A program made the translations under genes and the position numbers. This document shows, piece after piece, positions 52,589 to 60,428 of a stretch of DNA of 64,000 bases (the first letter of the stretch is position 1; each line of letters starts with the position of its first letter). The notes under the pieces were generated by a model. It did no database searches. It was given only the letters and a program-made list of their open reading frames with translations, and had not been told where the DNA came from. The stretch is from Streptomyces sp. CCM_MD2014 (GTDB lineage: Bacteria > Actinomycetota > Actinomycetes > Streptomycetales > Streptomycetaceae). The DNA is taken from NCBI RefSeq assembly GCF_000772045.1, contig NZ_CP009754.1, positions 7,006,001 to 7,070,000 on the forward strand. Reading direction: 5' to 3'.

Positions 52589-53560
52589 ATGCCCTTCGCC
52601 CGCCTGGCCGCGGCGACCACCCCCACCTGCCACATCGGACTGGGTCTCGCCGCCGTCGGCCGTCCCGGCTACATCAACCTCGGCCGCGACCGGGACCTGC
52701 CGGCCGACCGCACGGTCGAGGCGCTGCGCGAACGCACCCACGACCTCCTCGACGCCGCCTACGCGCAGGGCGTGCGCTACTTCGACGCGGCCCGCTCCTA
52801 CGGACGCTCCGAGGAGTTCCTCGCCGACTGGCTCCGGGACCGTCCCGACGTCGACGACGTCGTCGTCGGCAGCAAGTGGGGGTACACCTACACCGCCGAC
52901 TGGTCGACCGACGCCGAGAAGCACGAGGTCAAGGACCACGGTGTCGCCACGTACGACCGCCAGCGCGCCGAGACCGACGCCCTGCTCGGCGACCGGCTCG
53001 ACCTCTACCAGATCCACTCGCTCACCCCGGACAGCCCGGCCCTCACCGACAAGGACCTGCACGCCAGGCTCGCCGAGGCCGCCGCGCAGGGCAGCACCAT
53101 CGGCTTCTCCACCAGCGGCCCCGCCCAGGCCGACGCCATCCGCGCCGCGCTCGCCGTGACCGTCGACGGCGAGCCCCTCTTCCGTACCGTCCAGTCGACG
53201 TACAACGCGCTGGAGACCTCCGCGGGTCCCGCGCTGGCGGAGGCGCACGAGGCCGGGCTCACCGTGATCGTCAAGGAGGGCATGGCCAACGGCCGCCTCG
53301 CGGACCAGTACGCGCCCTCCGTCCTCAAGGCCGTCGCGGAGGAGACGGCGCTGGGCTGCGACGCGGTCGCCCTCGCCCTGATCCTGCGCCAGCCCTGGGC
53401 CGGCGTCGTGCTGTCCGGCGCCGCGACCGTGAACCAGCTGGGCTCCAACCTGCACGCCGCCGTGGTCGACCTGGACGGCGACCAGGTGGCACGCCTCGGC
53501 ACCCTCGTCGAGCCCCCGGACGCCTACTGGGAGCGCCGCGGACAGCTGCCCTGGCACTGA
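52589..53560 (+). CDS. Aldo/keto reductase
   Basis: 323 residues, NADPH-dependent. The catalytic tetrad is visible: Asp and Tyr in RYFDAARSYGRSEEF, Lys in VGSKWGYTY, His in YQIHSLTPD. Substrate unknown. ATG 52589 with GGAG a few bases upstream; TACGTT near 52511 is a plausible -10. A nine-base-arm palindrome (53579-53612) follows the stop. Confidence 0.87.
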   Translation: MPFARLAAATTPTCHIGLGLAAVGRPGYINLGRDRDLPADRTVEALRERTHDLLDAAYAQGVRYFDAARSYGRSEEFLADWLRDRPDVDDVVVGSKWGYTYTADWSTDAEKHEVKDHGVATYDRQRAETDALLGDRLDLYQIHSLTPDSPALTDKDLHARLAEAAAQGSTIGFSTSGPAQADAIRAALAVTVDGEPLFRTVQSTYNALETSAGPALAEAHEAGLTVIVKEGMANGRLADQYAPSVLKAVAEETALGCDAVALALILRQPWAGVVLSGAATVNQLGSNLHAAVVDLDGDQVARLGTLVEPPDAYWERRGQLPWH

Positions 53561-53578
53561 GACCGCCGGCCTCTCCGT

Positions 53579-53612
53579 ATGCGTGACCGACCGCCAGTGG
53601 TGAGTCACGCAT
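53579..53612. terminator. Inverted repeat after the aldo/keto reductase gene
   Basis: ATGCGTGAC (53579-53587) and GTCACGCAT (53604-53612) are perfect complements. Either a terminator or a second operator near the TetR promoter. Confidence 0.45.
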
Positions 53613-53620
53613 GCCCTGTG

Positions 53621-53658
53621 TGAGACAAAGGTGTCTCATGTGGGTTATCGTTGTCTCA
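53621..53658 (+). promoter_or_regulatory. TetR operator and leaderless promoter
   Basis: Perfect dyad TGAGACA-AAGG-TGTCTCA (53621-53638), plus a third half TGTCTCA at 53652-53658 touching the start codon. -10 TATCGT (53646-53651) sits seven bases before ATG 53658. The dyad covers the -35 position, so the regulator should repress its own operon. Confidence 0.7.
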
Positions 53659-54209
53659 TGGCCGTCGATCGTGAACAGGTACTGCGCAGCGCCGCGGCCC
53701 TGCTGACCCGGAAATCCACCGCGACCATGGACGAGGTCGCCAGGGCCGCCGGGATCAGCCGGGCCACGCTGCACCGGCACTTCGCCGGGCGCGACGCCCT
53801 CGTGCGGGCGCTCGAGTCGCTGGGCATCGCCGAGTGCGAGGCCGCCCTGGAGGCGGCCCGCACCGACGAGGGACCGGCGGCCGACGCGGTGCGCCGGCTG
53901 GTGCGCGCGATGGAACCCTCCACCGCCCTGCTCGCCTTCCTCTACACGGAGAACCAGCTCTTCGAGGGCGACGAGCAGAACGAGGGCTGGGCCCGCATCG
54001 ACGCCGGGCTCACCGAGCTGTTCCGCAGAGGCCAGGAGAGCGGCGAGTTCCGCATCGACCTCACGCCCGCCTGGCTCACCGAGGCGCTGTACGGCCTGCT
54101 GGCCTCCGGCGCCTGGGCCGTGGCCGAGGGCCGCGTGGCCCGCAACGACTTCACCCACATGATCGTCGAGCTGCTGCTCGGCGGCGCGCTCCGGAGAGAG
54201 GAACCATGA
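53658..54209 (+). CDS. TetR-family repressor of the adjacent efflux gene
   Basis: 183 residues. N-terminal helix-turn-helix (LRSAAALLTRKSTATMDEVA, RAAGISRATLHRHFAGRDAL), then a helical ligand domain. ATG 53658 is preferred over GTG 53631, which lies inside the operator. Its TGA overlaps the ATG of the MFS transporter, the standard repressor-efflux pair; the inducer should be an exported compound. Confidence 0.88.
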   Translation: MAVDREQVLRSAAALLTRKSTATMDEVARAAGISRATLHRHFAGRDALVRALESLGIAECEAALEAARTDEGPAADAVRRLVRAMEPSTALLAFLYTENQLFEGDEQNEGWARIDAGLTELFRRGQESGEFRIDLTPAWLTEALYGLLASGAWAVAEGRVARNDFTHMIVELLLGGALRREEP

Positions 54210-55738
54210 ACCGCACCCTGCAGCCGGCCCACCCGGCCGAGGCGGTGAAGCGCCCCGGCCGCTGGCTGGCGCTGTCCGTCCTGGTGCTGGCCGTGCTGCT
54301 GGTGGCCGTCGACGCGACCGTCCTCGGTCTCGCGACCCCCTACATCAGCGAGGACCTCGCGCCCTCCGGCACCCAGCTGCTCTGGATCGGCGACGTCTAC
54401 TCCTTCGTCATCGCCGGTCTGCTCGTCTCCATGGGCAGCCTCGGCGACCGCGTCGGACGCAAACGGATCCTGCTCGTCGGCGCCACCGCGTTCGGCGCGA
54501 TCTCCGTCCTCAACGCCTACGCGCACACGCCCGAGGTGATGATCCTCGCCCGGGCCCTGCTCGGCGTCGCGGGCGCGACCCTGATGCCCGCCACCCTCGC
54601 CCTGATCCGCAACCTGTTCCACGACCCGCGCGAACGCAGCCTCGCCGTCGGCATCTGGGGCGCGGCCGCGTCCGCCGGAGCGGCGGTCGGCCCGGTCGTC
54701 GGCGGGTTCCTGCTGGAGCACTTCTGGTGGGGCTCCGTCTTCCTGATCAACCTGCCCGTGATGGCCGTCCTGGTCGTCGTCGGCGTGAAACTGCTGCCCG
54801 AGTCCCGCAACCCGAACCCGGGCCCCTGGGACCTGGCCAGCGTCGCCCTGTCGCTGATCGGGATGGTCGGCGTCGTGTACGCGGTCAAGGAGACCGCCGC
54901 CCACGGGTTCGCCTGGGCCACGCTCGCCGCGGGTCTGCTGGGCGCCGCCGCGCTCTACGGCTTCGTCCGCCGCCAGCTGACCATGCCGGTCCCGCTGCTC
55001 GACATGCGGCTGTTCCGCAACCGCGGCTTCAGCGGCGCGGTCCTGGCCGACCTGCTGACCATCCTGGGCCTGTCGGGGCTGGTGTTCTTCCTCTCCCAGT
55101 ACCTGCAACTCGTCCAGGGCAGGCGGCCCTTCGAGGCGGGCCTGGCCGAACTGCCCGCCGCCGTCGGCGCGGTGGTCGCGGGCCTGATCGCCGGCCGTGC
55201 GGCGCGGCGCTTCTCCGTCCGTGCCGTGGTCTCCGGCGGACTCGCCGCCGTCGGCCTGGCGCTCGCCGCGCTGACCGTCATCGGACAGCACACCGGCTAC
55301 CCGCTGCTCGGCACTGCCCTGCTGGTCGTCGGCCTCGGCGCGGGCTTCGCGTTCACCGTCACCGCCGACGTGATCCTCTCCAGCGTCCCCGGGGAACAGG
55401 CGGGCGCCGCCTCCGCGGTCTCCGAGACGGCGTACGAACTCGGCGCCGCCCTCGGCATCGCGGTGCTCGGCTCCATCGTGACCGGTGTCTACCGCGACTT
55501 CACCGGCCCCGCGGGCACCCCGGACGCGGCCCACGAGTCGCTGGGCGGCGCGGTGGAGGCGGCGGCCCGGCTCCCCGCCCCCACCGCCGAGACGCTGCTC
55601 GACTCCGCCCGCCAGGCCTTCGTCGACGGCCTGACCCTCGCGGCGGGCGTCGGTGCGGCGGTGCTCCTGGCCGCCGCCGCGGCGGCCTGGTTCCTGCTGC
55701 GGGGCCAGCGCCTGGAGGACGGGGCGGAACACCCGTAA
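54206..55738 (+). CDS. MFS drug exporter, DHA2 (14-helix EmrB/QacA) type
   Basis: 510 residues with about 14 membrane helices. Motifs: the acidic D in LLVAVDATVLGLATPYISED, motif A GSLGDRVGRKRILLVGATAF, antiporter motif C GAAASAGAAVGPVVGGFLLE. Proton-driven export of cationic or amphipathic compounds is likely. Start overlaps the tetR stop; a 20-base perfect terminator follows. Confidence 0.9.
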   Translation: MNRTLQPAHPAEAVKRPGRWLALSVLVLAVLLVAVDATVLGLATPYISEDLAPSGTQLLWIGDVYSFVIAGLLVSMGSLGDRVGRKRILLVGATAFGAISVLNAYAHTPEVMILARALLGVAGATLMPATLALIRNLFHDPRERSLAVGIWGAAASAGAAVGPVVGGFLLEHFWWGSVFLINLPVMAVLVVVGVKLLPESRNPNPGPWDLASVALSLIGMVGVVYAVKETAAHGFAWATLAAGLLGAAALYGFVRRQLTMPVPLLDMRLFRNRGFSGAVLADLLTILGLSGLVFFLSQYLQLVQGRRPFEAGLAELPAAVGAVVAGLIAGRAARRFSVRAVVSGGLAAVGLALAALTVIGQHTGYPLLGTALLVVGLGAGFAFTVTADVILSSVPGEQAGAASAVSETAYELGAALGIAVLGSIVTGVYRDFTGPAGTPDAAHESLGGAVEAAARLPAPTAETLLDSARQAFVDGLTLAAGVGAAVLLAAAAAAWFLLRGQRLEDGAEHP

Positions 55739-55756
55739 CGGCAGCACCGCGCACCA

Positions 55757-55801
55757 ACGCGATACGGCGGACCGCTCACCGAGCGGTCCGCCGTATCGCG
55801 T
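55757..55801. terminator. Bidirectional terminator between convergent genes
   Basis: Perfect 20-base arms (55757-55776 and 55782-55801) around a five-base loop, core GGCGGACCGCT. It serves the MFS gene and the convergent acyltransferase gene. Confidence 0.88.
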
Positions 55802-55817
55802 ACGCGGTTTCGCGGAA

Positions 55818-56540
55818 CTACGCCGCCTTCGCCTTGCTCGCGTACATGTCCACGTACTCCTGACCGGACAGCCGCATGACCTCGGCCATCACCGAGTCGG
55901 TCACCGCCCGCAGGACGTAGCGGTCGCGGTCCATGCCCTCGTAGCGGGAGAACTCCATCGCCTCGCCGAAGCGGACCGTGACCCTGCCCGGCCGGGGCAG
56001 GCCCGCGCCGCCCGGCTGGAGCTTGTCGGTGCCGATGACGGCGAACGGGACGACCGGGGCGCCCGTCATCAGCGTCAGCCGGGCGATGCCGGTGCGACCG
56101 CGGTAGAGGCGGCCGTCGGGGGAGCGGGTGCCCTCCGGGTAGATGCCGAAGACGTGGCCCTCCTCCAGGATGCGGCGGCCGGTCATCAGCGCCGCCACCC
56201 CGCCCCGGCCACCGTCCCGGTCGACCGGGACCATGCCGACCCCGGTGAAGAACCAGGCCATCAGCCGCCCCTTGAGGCCCTTGCCGGTGACGTACTCGTC
56301 CTTGCCGATGAAGAAGACCTGCCGGTCGCAGGTCAGCGGCATGATCACCGAGTCGATGAAGGTGAGGTGGTTGCCGGCCAGGATCACCGGACCGTCGCCG
56401 GGGATGTTCTCCACACCCTCCACCCGTGTGCGGAACATCAGGCGCATGATCGGACCGAGCACTGCCTTGATGAACACGAAGCGGGACAACGGGTCCTCCG
56501 GTGTCGGGGATGCGGTATGAGTCTGTGCAGGTGAGGACAT
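55818..56540 (-). CDS. 1-acyl-sn-glycerol-3-phosphate acyltransferase (PlsC family)
   Basis: 240 residues, membrane-associated. Makes phosphatidic acid from lysophosphatidic acid. Motif I GNHLTFIDS (His-x4-Asp), motif III YPEGTRSPDG, motif IV-like VPFAVIGTDKL. One amphipathic/membrane segment at the N-terminus. ATG 56540 has no clear site. Divergent, over a 463-base gap, from a glycerophosphodiesterase gene, so lipid turnover genes are grouped here. Confidence 0.88.
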   Translation of the reverse strand: MSSPAQTHTASPTPEDPLSRFVFIKAVLGPIMRLMFRTRVEGVENIPGDGPVILAGNHLTFIDSVIMPLTCDRQVFFIGKDEYVTGKGLKGRLMAWFFTGVGMVPVDRDGGRGGVAALMTGRRILEEGHVFGIYPEGTRSPDGRLYRGRTGIARLTLMTGAPVVPFAVIGTDKLQPGGAGLPRPGRVTVRFGEAMEFSRYEGMDRDRYVLRAVTDSVMAEVMRLSGQEYVDMYASKAKAA

Positions 56541-57003
56541 TACTCGCGGTCCGGGGGGTCACGCACCTCGGGTTGTCCGGGGGCCGCGCGGGGTTGACGC
56601 GCGTTCACCTGCGGAGCCGGGGCGTCGCGCGCGGCCGCGACCCCGCCCGGATGTGAGGCAGGTCGCGCCCGCGAAGAGCCCGGGCGAGGTTCCGTGGTGC
56701 GGACACGGCCCGGATCCAAGCACACGCGACGCGCACACCGCGTGAGGCGCGCCGCCCGGGCGAAACCACCGGACGTGTGCTTCCCGGCCACCGGGCCTGT
56801 GCTTCCCGGCCACCGGGACGTGGTGCTTCCCGCCTACCCCGGCACGCCGGCGGCACACCGGCCGTCCGTCCCCGCTACGGCATCGCCCGCACCCGCGACA
56901 CGACACCTCCGCGCACCCGCGTGTTCCGGCCGCGGTCTCCCGCTCGTCATGTACGCGCCCCTACGATCGGCCCGCACGGGACGGTCGACGACAGGAGGGC
57001 CCC
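56541..57003. promoter_or_regulatory. Gene-free divergent region with a tandem repeat
   Basis: No gene seen in 463 bases. It contains a 22-24-base tandem repeat (56777-56842). TACGAT (56962-56967) may be the -10 of the rightward gene, whose ribosome-binding site is AGGAGGG at 56993-56999. Confidence 0.4.
56777..56842. repeat. Tandem repeat, three copies
   Basis: Units start at 56777, 56799 and 56823. The first two share GTGCTTCCCGGCCACCGGG exactly; the third reads GTGCTTCCCGCCTACCCCGG. The CCCGG/CCGGG core is itself self-complementary. Confidence 0.7.
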
Positions 57004-58182
57004 ATGGGAACGCAGAGGTCGGACGAGCAGGCGGGCGGCACCACCGGACGGCGGGCGCTCCTCGGCGCGGCGGTGCTCGGCGCGGGCGGGGCCGTCCTCG
57101 GGCTGCCCGGCGCGGCGAGAGCCGCCGACGCCCGGCACGGCGGGGGACGCGGCGGCGGGCTTAAGAGCCTGCCCGTACCCACGGTCATCGGCCACCGCGG
57201 CGCCAGCGGCTACCGCCCCGAGCACACCTTCGGCTCCTACGAGCTGGCCCTCGACCTGGGCGCCGACATCGTCGAGGCCGGCGACCTGGTCCCCACCAAG
57301 GACGGTCACCTCGTCTGCCGGCACGAGCCGGAGATCGGCGGCACCACCGACGTCGCCGACCACCCCGAATTCGCCGACCGCAAGCGCACCAAGTCGCTCG
57401 ACGGCGTCCCGGTCACCGGCTGGTTCACCGAGGACTTCACGCTCGCCGAACTCAAGACGCTCCGCGCCACCGAGCGCGTCCCGGCCAACCGGCCGCACAA
57501 CACGCTGTACGACGGGCGCTGGGAGATCCCCACCTTCGAGGAGGTGCTGCGCTGGCAGGACGAGCAGACCCGCAAGCGCGGCAAGCAGGTGTGGATCTAC
57601 CCCGAGCTCAAGCACCCCACCTACTTCCGCAAGCTGGGCCTGGGCACGGAGGAGCGCCTGGCGCGGCTGCTGCGCGCGTACGGCAAGGACCGGAAGAACT
57701 CGCCCGTCATCATCCAGTCCTTCGAACCCACCAGCATCCAGCGGATGAACAAGCTGGTCCGCAACCCCCTCGCCGTCCTGCTGTCCGGCGCGGACAGCCG
57801 TCCCTGGGACTTCGTCGAGACCGGCGACCCGCGCACCACCGCCGACCTCATCACGCCCGAGGGCCTGAAGGAGATCGCCTCCTACGCCCAGGGCATCGGC
57901 CCCACCCTCGACCTGGTCATCCCCAAGGACTCCGCGGGCCGTCTCACCGAGCCGACGACGCTCGTCCGCGACGCGCACCGGGCGGGTCTGATCCTGCACC
58001 CGTACACCATGCGCAACGAGAATCCCTTCCTGCCCGCGGAGTTCCGCAAGGGCGGCGACCCCGACGCCTACGGCGACGTCTTCGGCGCCTTCCGGACCTA
58101 CTTCGCCACCGGCATCGACGGCGTCTTCACGGACAACCCGGACACGGGGGTGCTGGCCCGCGAGGACTTCGTCAACGGCTGA
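57004..58182 (+). CDS. Secreted glycerophosphodiester phosphodiesterase
   Basis: 392 residues. Hydrolyses glycerophosphodiesters (deacylated lipids or teichoic-acid fragments) to glycerol-3-phosphate. A twin-arginine signal (TGRRALLGAAVLGAGGAVLG) predicts Tat export. Catalytic landmarks: VIGHRGASGYRPEHTFGSYE, the metal-binding acid in DIVEAGDLVPTKDGHLVCRH, and PELKHP. ATG 57004 with AGGAGGG. A 12-base-arm hairpin follows the stop. It may scavenge phosphate and glycerol. Confidence 0.92.
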   Translation: MGTQRSDEQAGGTTGRRALLGAAVLGAGGAVLGLPGAARAADARHGGGRGGGLKSLPVPTVIGHRGASGYRPEHTFGSYELALDLGADIVEAGDLVPTKDGHLVCRHEPEIGGTTDVADHPEFADRKRTKSLDGVPVTGWFTEDFTLAELKTLRATERVPANRPHNTLYDGRWEIPTFEEVLRWQDEQTRKRGKQVWIYPELKHPTYFRKLGLGTEERLARLLRAYGKDRKNSPVIIQSFEPTSIQRMNKLVRNPLAVLLSGADSRPWDFVETGDPRTTADLITPEGLKEIASYAQGIGPTLDLVIPKDSAGRLTEPTTLVRDAHRAGLILHPYTMRNENPFLPAEFRKGGDPDAYGDVFGAFRTYFATGIDGVFTDNPDTGVLAREDFVNG

Positions 58183-58210
58183 GCGGGCGACCCCGGTTGG
58201 GGTGAAGCTC

Positions 58211-58244
58211 CGGCCGCCCGGGCAACCCGCGGCCCGGGCGGCCG
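58211..58244 (+). terminator. Terminator after the glycerophosphodiesterase gene
   Basis: Perfect arms CGGCCGCCCGGG (58211-58222) and CCCGGGCGGCCG (58233-58244), ten-base loop. Confidence 0.75.
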
Positions 58245-58257
58245 CGTCGACGTGCAT

Positions 58258-58758
58258 ATGACGCACGACCTGGTCACCTCCCTGCGCCCCCTCCTCACCG
58301 CCGAGGCCTCGGCCGAGGCATATGCCTCCGGGGCCGAACCCGGCGACCTGGAACAGGCGGTCTGGCTGCGCCTGCTCGAACGCCTGGAGTCCGAGGGGCC
58401 GCCCTCGGACCCGCACCGCTGGCTGCGCAGTGCCGTGCGCACCGAGGCCCGCCGCACCCGCCGCAGGGTCCGCAACGAGCGGCCGTACGGGACCGAACCC
58501 GCCGGTGTCGCCGAGGACGCCCACGAGCCCGAGCGGCTCGCGCTCACCGCGGCCCGGCACCGAGCGCTGCGGGACGCCGTGCGCCGGCTGCCGGGCCGCT
58601 GTCCCCGGCTGATGGAGGCCCTGTTGTCGCCCAAGGACCTCACATACCGGGAGATCGCGGGGGAGTTGGGTATCTCACAGGGCAGTCTTGGTCCGGAACG
58701 CTCCCGATGTCTGGGATGTCTGCGGCGATTGCTGACGCCGGAGGTTGCGGCGGGCTGA
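58258..58758 (+). CDS. Small sigma-70-like factor, orphan
   Basis: 166 residues. Region 2-like helices (EPGDLEQAVWLRLLERLESE, HRWLRSAVRTEARRTRRRVR) and region 4 (DAVRRLPGRCPRLMEALLSP, LTYREIAGELGISQGSLGPE) resemble ECF-type sigma factors, though region 2 is short and the -10 recognition part is weak. No anti-sigma gene is adjacent. ATG 58258 lacks a Shine-Dalgarno; GTG 58252 is in frame. Confidence 0.75.
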   Translation: MTHDLVTSLRPLLTAEASAEAYASGAEPGDLEQAVWLRLLERLESEGPPSDPHRWLRSAVRTEARRTRRRVRNERPYGTEPAGVAEDAHEPERLALTAARHRALRDAVRRLPGRCPRLMEALLSPKDLTYREIAGELGISQGSLGPERSRCLGCLRRLLTPEVAAG

Positions 58759-58815
58759 GGACGGGGATAGGAGTGGGGGACCACAGGTGATCAGGTGAGC
58801 GGGAGGCATGCGCAC

Positions 58816-59313
58816 ATGGGCATGAGCGTGACCATCTCGGCGGCGACCGAACAGGATGCCGAGCAGATCTTCCGGCTGCAGTACCTCTGCTTCCAGAGCG
58901 AGGCGGCGCTGTACGCCAACTACCGCATCGACCCGCTCGTCCAGACCCTGGACTCCGTGCGCGAGGAGGTCGCCGCCGACTGCGTCTTCGTGGCGCGGCT
59001 CGGCGACGAGGTCGTCGGCTCGGTACGGGGGCGGGTGACCGAGGGCGGGGCGGCGTCCATCGGCAAACTCTGCGTCCACCCCCGTCTCCAGGGGCACGGC
59101 ATCGGGGCCCGGCTGCTGCGGGCCGCGGAGTCCGCCCTGGCCGAGGAGCGCGGCGCCAAGCGCTTCCGGCTGCACACCGGGCACCGCAGCGAGAGCAATC
59201 TGCGGCTGTACCGCAGGGTCGGTTACGAGACGGTGGGGACCGCCGAGGGCGCCGACGGCGTACCCATGATCGTCCTGGAGAAGCCGGCGGAGACGTACGC
59301 GACCACGGCCTGA
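58816..59313 (+). CDS. GNAT-family N-acetyltransferase
   Basis: 165 residues. Acetyl-CoA binding motif in LCVHPRLQGHGIGARLLRAA, followed by GAKRFRLHTGHRSESNLRLY and RRVGYETVG. Substrate unknown. ATG 58816 with GGGAGG about ten bases upstream; ATG 58822 is also in frame. A repeat element starts 28 bases after the stop. Confidence 0.87.
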   Translation: MGMSVTISAATEQDAEQIFRLQYLCFQSEAALYANYRIDPLVQTLDSVREEVAADCVFVARLGDEVVGSVRGRVTEGGAASIGKLCVHPRLQGHGIGARLLRAAESALAEERGAKRFRLHTGHRSESNLRLYRRVGYETVGTAEGADGVPMIVLEKPAETYATTA

Positions 59314-59340
59314 GCGACCGCCGGTGCCCCGACGACCGTC

Positions 59341-59591
59341 GGGCCCGTCCGGCGGAACATGCCGCAGACGCGGGGTCCGGCACGCTCTCCCGCACTGCCC
59401 GCAGGGCGTGGGAGTGCCCCAGCGGCGTCGTCGTCGGTTGTCAACTCCCCCTCGCTCGGCGCCGCTCGCGCGAGGGGACCCCACCGCGTCGCCGCCCTCC
59501 TCCGCCTTGCGGCTGCGCGCACCAGACCCCGGCACACCGGCGCCGCCGAGGTACCGCGTCCTACCTGCGGCCTGAACCGCCGGACAGGCCC
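59341..59591. mobile_element. 251-bp MITE-like repeat with terminal inverted repeats, copy 2
   Basis: Ends GGGCCCGTCCGGCGG (59341-59355) and CCGCCGGACAGGCCC (59577-59591) are inverted repeats with one mismatch. Internal blocks match copy 1 at 37946-38130 in the opposite orientation; this copy is longer by ~65 bases in the middle. The right end abuts the stop of the leftward membrane gene. Confidence 0.75.
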
Positions 59592-60007
59592 TACGCGGTG
59601 CGGGCCCGGCGCAGCCAGTACAGGGCCGACAGCGGCAGCAGCACCGGAATGAAGAGGTACCCCATCCCGTAGTCCGACCACACGGTCGCGTCCGGGAAGG
59701 CGGACGGTTCCACCAGCGTCCAGGTGCCGACCGTCAGCACGCCCACCAGCTCGGCGGCGCAGCACACCAGCGCCGCCCTGCGGGCCGTCTCGCCGCCGCG
59801 CACCAGGGTGTACGTGATGAACCCGTAGACGACGCCCGCGACGGCCGACAGCGAGTAGGCGAGCGGCGCCCGGTCCAGCTCGGTGGCGATCTGGTACACC
59901 GACCGCGACACCGCGCCGACGACCATCACGCCGTACAGCCACACCAGCAGGATGCCGGGCCCGCTGATCAGGCGCCGACCGGTCTGCCTCTCCTCCGTGG
60001 CCACCAC
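59591..60007 (-). CDS. Small integral membrane protein, unknown
   Basis: 138 residues, about four membrane helices (GPGILLVWLYGVMVVGAVSR, ALVCCAAELVGVLTVGTWTL, GYLFIPVLLPLSALYWLRRA). GTG 60007 is preferred because GGGGAGG (minus strand, 60013-60019) lies five bases upstream; ATG 60028 would overlap the preceding gene by 20 bases. The preceding gene ends one base before this start. The TAG stop shares its last base with the end of the repeat element. Confidence 0.75.
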   Translation of the reverse strand: MVATEERQTGRRLISGPGILLVWLYGVMVVGAVSRSVYQIATELDRAPLAYSLSAVAGVVYGFITYTLVRGGETARRAALVCCAAELVGVLTVGTWTLVEPSAFPDATVWSDYGMGYLFIPVLLPLSALYWLRRARTA

Positions 60008-60008
60008 G

Positions 60009-60368
60009 TCAGCCTCCCCAGATGTCATACAGCCGGACCTCGAGGACGGCGAGGACGACACCGCCGGCGGCCACCGTCACCGAACCCCAGCGGGTGCGCT
60101 CGGCCAGCGACATGAACCCCGCCGCCGGTACGCAGGCGAAGGCGCCGAGCAGATACGCCACGAAAATCGTCGTGCCCTGCTCCGGTTCCTCGCCGCGCGC
60201 CAGCTGCACGACCCCGACCACCAGCTGGACCAGCGCCAGCGCCGAGACCACGGCCATGCCGATGAAGTGCCAGTCCTTCGTCGGCTGGTCACGGTAGGCG
60301 GCCCAGCCGCACCAGGCGGCGAGCAGCAGGGCGGCGACGCCGGTCACCAGCGTCAGGACGTCAAGCAT
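60009..60368 (-). CDS. Small integral membrane protein, unknown
   Basis: 119 residues, four membrane helices (LTLVTGVAALLLAAWCGWAA, FIGMAVVSALALVQLVVGVV, FVAYLLGAFACVPAAGFMSL, VTVAAGGVVLAVLEVRLYDI). Coupled to the next membrane gene on the same strand (one base apart), so they probably form a complex. ATG 60368; divergent from the HAD gene. Confidence 0.8.
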   Translation of the reverse strand: MLDVLTLVTGVAALLLAAWCGWAAYRDQPTKDWHFIGMAVVSALALVQLVVGVVQLARGEEPEQGTTIFVAYLLGAFACVPAAGFMSLAERTRWGSVTVAAGGVVLAVLEVRLYDIWGG

Positions 60369-60415
60369 GGCAGCGAGCCTATTACGGCCGAAACGGGCCG
60401 AGGTCCCCGGCCCCG

Positions 60416-60421
60416 TAGGGT
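60416..60421 (+). promoter_or_regulatory. -10 box TAGGGT of a likely leaderless HAD gene
   Basis: Seven bases separate TAGGGT from ATG 60429; no Shine-Dalgarno. Confidence 0.45.
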
Positions 60422-60428
60422 CGGGGGC

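Noticed and set aside
56541..57003. Hidden gene in the PlsC/phosphodiesterase gap
   Set aside because: Frames there are Arg/Pro-rich with no ribosome-binding site or recognisable motif, and third-position GC bias is not gene-like.
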